NCBI GenBank assembly: GCA_003194525.1
Contig: NBIV01000014.1
Span: forward strand, 124,001-188,000
Direction: 5' to 3'
DNA length: 64,000 nt
Source: Gracilariopsis chorda
Lineage: Eukaryota; Rhodophyta; Florideophyceae; Gracilariales; Gracilariaceae
The position numbers were made by a program, and so were the translations under genes. Of this stretch, positions 62,028 to 64,000 are shown piece after piece. Each line of letters begins with the position of its first letter. Within the stretch, counting starts at the first letter, position 1. The notes beneath the pieces are model-generated. The model was not told where the DNA came from. It saw nothing but the letters and a program-made list of their open reading frames with translations, and did no database searches.

Positions 62028-63886
62028 ATGCCGCAGGTCGGCGAGAATTGGGTCAGCCCTGACACAGAGTTCGACCATCGCCGCCTTCCGGGACGCACAC
62101 CAATTTCCCGTCGTCGGATTGTTCTTCCCTCTCCTGTCGATGAGTACATTGCTGCCGCCGCTGAGTGGTTCGATGCTTCTCGCTTCTCCGCCATCCGGGT
62201 TCGTCCGAGCATTGGTTATAGGGCTGGGAATAAACGCCTTCGCGGTGGTGCGTGGGAAGCCGGATGGGGGCACATGCGAATCCGAGTCAATGACGGACCC
62301 CACCTTAATGCCGTACGAACGGAACTCGCTGTATCCTTTGATATGCCGTGGGTTCGGTGCGCACAGGAACGAGATTATCAACACAGACTTTCCGTAAATC
62401 CCTTCGGGATCAATATGATTCAAACACCGACACGGAACCCTTCCCACCACCAGGCCACAATCTCCTTGCTCTAGTCGCGTGGCGGGCGCCGTTAGACGTA
62501 TTCTACCTCACCTGCGAGCGTGAGCGCGGGGGTGATGACATCAGCGACGAAGCACGCATCCGGAGCTGTCACGCGATGTTCTTTGGATGGCACAACCAGG
62601 AGTTCCAAGATCTTCTTCGTCCGAAGCGGCAGGGCTTATATCTTCTTGTTCCACAGGAAGAGCGGATGTTCGACGTATAGAGGTATCTCTGTATGCCGAC
62701 TCCCCCGATTGCGGCATACTATTCGGGCGTGATGCTCGCCGAAGGGCAGCTGCCATCCATCGCCCGCACTGTTCTCCAGACGGAATGGTCAGTGCTGGCA
62801 TTCTTTGCGTTCCTTTACGCAGCCCATGACGGACTACCAATGCAGTTGAAGTTCTCCGACTTGCGCCTTAGACAAGATCCTGACATGGACGCTCCGGTTG
62901 GACGGCTGTTCAGGCTCCCATGTGAGCTGGTTCACTTCATCCGGGGGCTCGGGGTCCAAAACATAGTCCGCGGAACCGCATTCGGCGCAGCAGAAGCCGA
63001 CTCTCTCCTGGATTACGTCGTCAGGATCGACTGGGAAAGGACACCGAGCCCCGGATACTTGTGGTACGACTACGACGAAGACCGTTTCACGGATATCCCA
63101 AGGCATCCTGTAGGGCGTGATGATGGCAAGTAGTACAGAAACAACCCTCCTTATCTGCCGGAGTCGCAGTGGATGGCGGCGCCTCGCGACTACGCTCCAA
63201 ACTATTTTCCACAAGCAGCGGGGTTCGTTCGGGAATGCCTCGCTGGTATGCAATTATTCAATACCGTCAGCGGAGATGACGATGACGAAGGCGCATTGGC
63301 CGACCAGTCTGAAGCGACACAATATCCGACTCGGATGCGCCCAGGCGTTCGCTACATGCACCAGCGCCGGGTTTGTTCGGTCAATATCGAACCAGATTCG
63401 GTGACTGCTCTGCATCATGTCCATCGGAATTCCGTCGTGACTGAGGAGCTTGACTTGTCCACCGATAGAACAAATCTTTCAGCAGCACTGTACCAAGCCT
63501 ATCGCAAGTTGAACGACCGGTGTGCAGAGCTGGAAGTGCCGGTATCGGATAGCATTACGCAAGCACTGGACGGCGCGATGGAATGGGTGGTGGAAGCGAA
63601 ACGCCATGCGAGCTTGCGAATTGCTGCGTCCTATCAGTTAAACGAGATAGTCAATCAGGTGAGGCGCAGTGCTGAAACCGTGCTCGGGAATGCAGGTAGT
63701 GTGTTCGCCTGCGAGGACGCAACCAATGTTATAACGGGAGTGGCGGCGGGTTTGGCGGTCGAAGCGTCCGGTGCAAAAGTGGTGTTGGGCGAGGACCATG
63801 TAACTCTCACTGAGAGCGAAACAGATAGGACAGGTATGCCAACGTCGGATGGGGCGCATGGCGATTATCAGAGGCAAGGCGCGTGA
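62028..63886 (+). pseudogene. antisense protein of Gypsy element D (novel family), nearly complete
   Basis: The ATG at 62028 opens MPQVGENWVSPDTEFDHRRL, then VLPSPVDEYIAAAAEWFDAS and RFSAIRVRP. A frameshift near 62420 moves to one frame that stays open to TGA 63884 except for TAG at 62678 and TAG at 63131. It encodes FPPPGHNLLALVAWRAPLDV, RIRSCHAMFFGWHNQEFQDL, LVPQEERM, RLFRLPCELVHFIRGLGVQN, AEADSLLDYVVRIDW, GYLWYDYDEDRFTDIPRHPV. After the second TAG comes a 237-residue helical part (NDRCAELEVPVSDSITQALD; SYQLNEIVNQVRRSAETVLG). All blocks recur in A and B in the same order. It is the best-preserved copy in the window. The associated pol should lie beyond the right edge, on the minus strand. 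Confidence 0.7.
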
Positions 63887-64000
63887 TGAATGAGTGCAAT
63901 TGATCAAATAAAATAAATGAGCAATTGTTTGAGCAGTGCCACATATGGTTGAACTGGTTCATGCGCCCGAGCTCCGAATACGGGCCAGGATACAACAAAC
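63887..64000. other. end of window, start of the antisense gene/pol gap of element D
   Basis: The last 114 bases are AT-rich just after the stop (AAATAAAATAAATGAGC, possibly 3'-end signals on either strand). No pol sequence is recognisable yet; in A-C the gap between the two convergent genes is about 250-400 bp. Confidence 0.4.

Overview
This window looks like nuclear DNA from a multicellular red alga; a florideophyte with a Chondrus-like genome layout is my best guess, not a proven assignment. Four things suggest this. The genes show no visible introns. They encode clearly eukaryotic proteins (INO80 subunit, Qa-SNARE, NDC1, EAF, AIP1). One is a plastid-type ISE2-like RNA helicase with a probable transit peptide. 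A compact gene island is followed abruptly by about 40 kb of decayed LTR retrotransposons.

Gene island (1-24.3 kb), 13 genes on both strands: membrane-anchored alpha/beta hydrolase running off the left edge (-); IES2/INO80B-like chromatin subunit (+) whose stop codon abuts that of a coiled-coil protein (-); ISE2-like helicase (+); 5'(3')-deoxyribonucleotidase (+); actin-interacting protein 1 (+); MFS-like transporter (-) and PH-domain protein (+) sharing a divergent promoter built on an imperfect 42-bp inverted repeat with opposed CCAAT boxes; a cysteine-rich single-pass membrane protein (-); a syntaxin with an unusual 65-residue lumenal tail (-); nucleoporin NDC1 (+); a 66-residue cysteine-rich miniprotein (+); and an ELL-associated factor (+). 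Several leaders carry long sense-strand poly-C runs.

Retroelement region (24.3-64 kb). After 2.6 kb with no recognisable gene come an eroded unknown reading frame (26.95-27.40 kb), a broken Ty1/copia element (28.1-32.6 kb) and four Ty3/Gypsy elements: A (about 33.6-39.5 kb, pol on -), B (41.7-46.8 kb plus 58.5-61.1 kb, pol/gag on -), C (46.8-58.5 kb, + strand, with both LTRs, inserted in B and splitting it) and D (about 61.1 kb to beyond the right edge). A, B and C end pol in a chromodomain, complete or partial.

Two observations stand out. First, each Gypsy element carries an extra reading frame between the 3' end of pol and the 3' LTR, on the strand opposite to pol (for D this is predicted, as its pol lies outside the window). 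A, B and D encode clearly related proteins and C a more distant relative: an apparent antisense-gene family of red-algal Gypsy elements that I cannot match to any named domain. Second, element C, but not the sequence around it, is packed from LTR to LTR with short inverted repeats of the form CCGC..GCGG or CCCC..GGGG, 4-6 bp arms and 1-5 nt loops, through coding and non-coding parts alike.

Reading-frame starts were placed on ATG codons; longer versions of several genes begin at TTG or GTG and were not used. Element boundaries other than the LTR ends of C are approximate.
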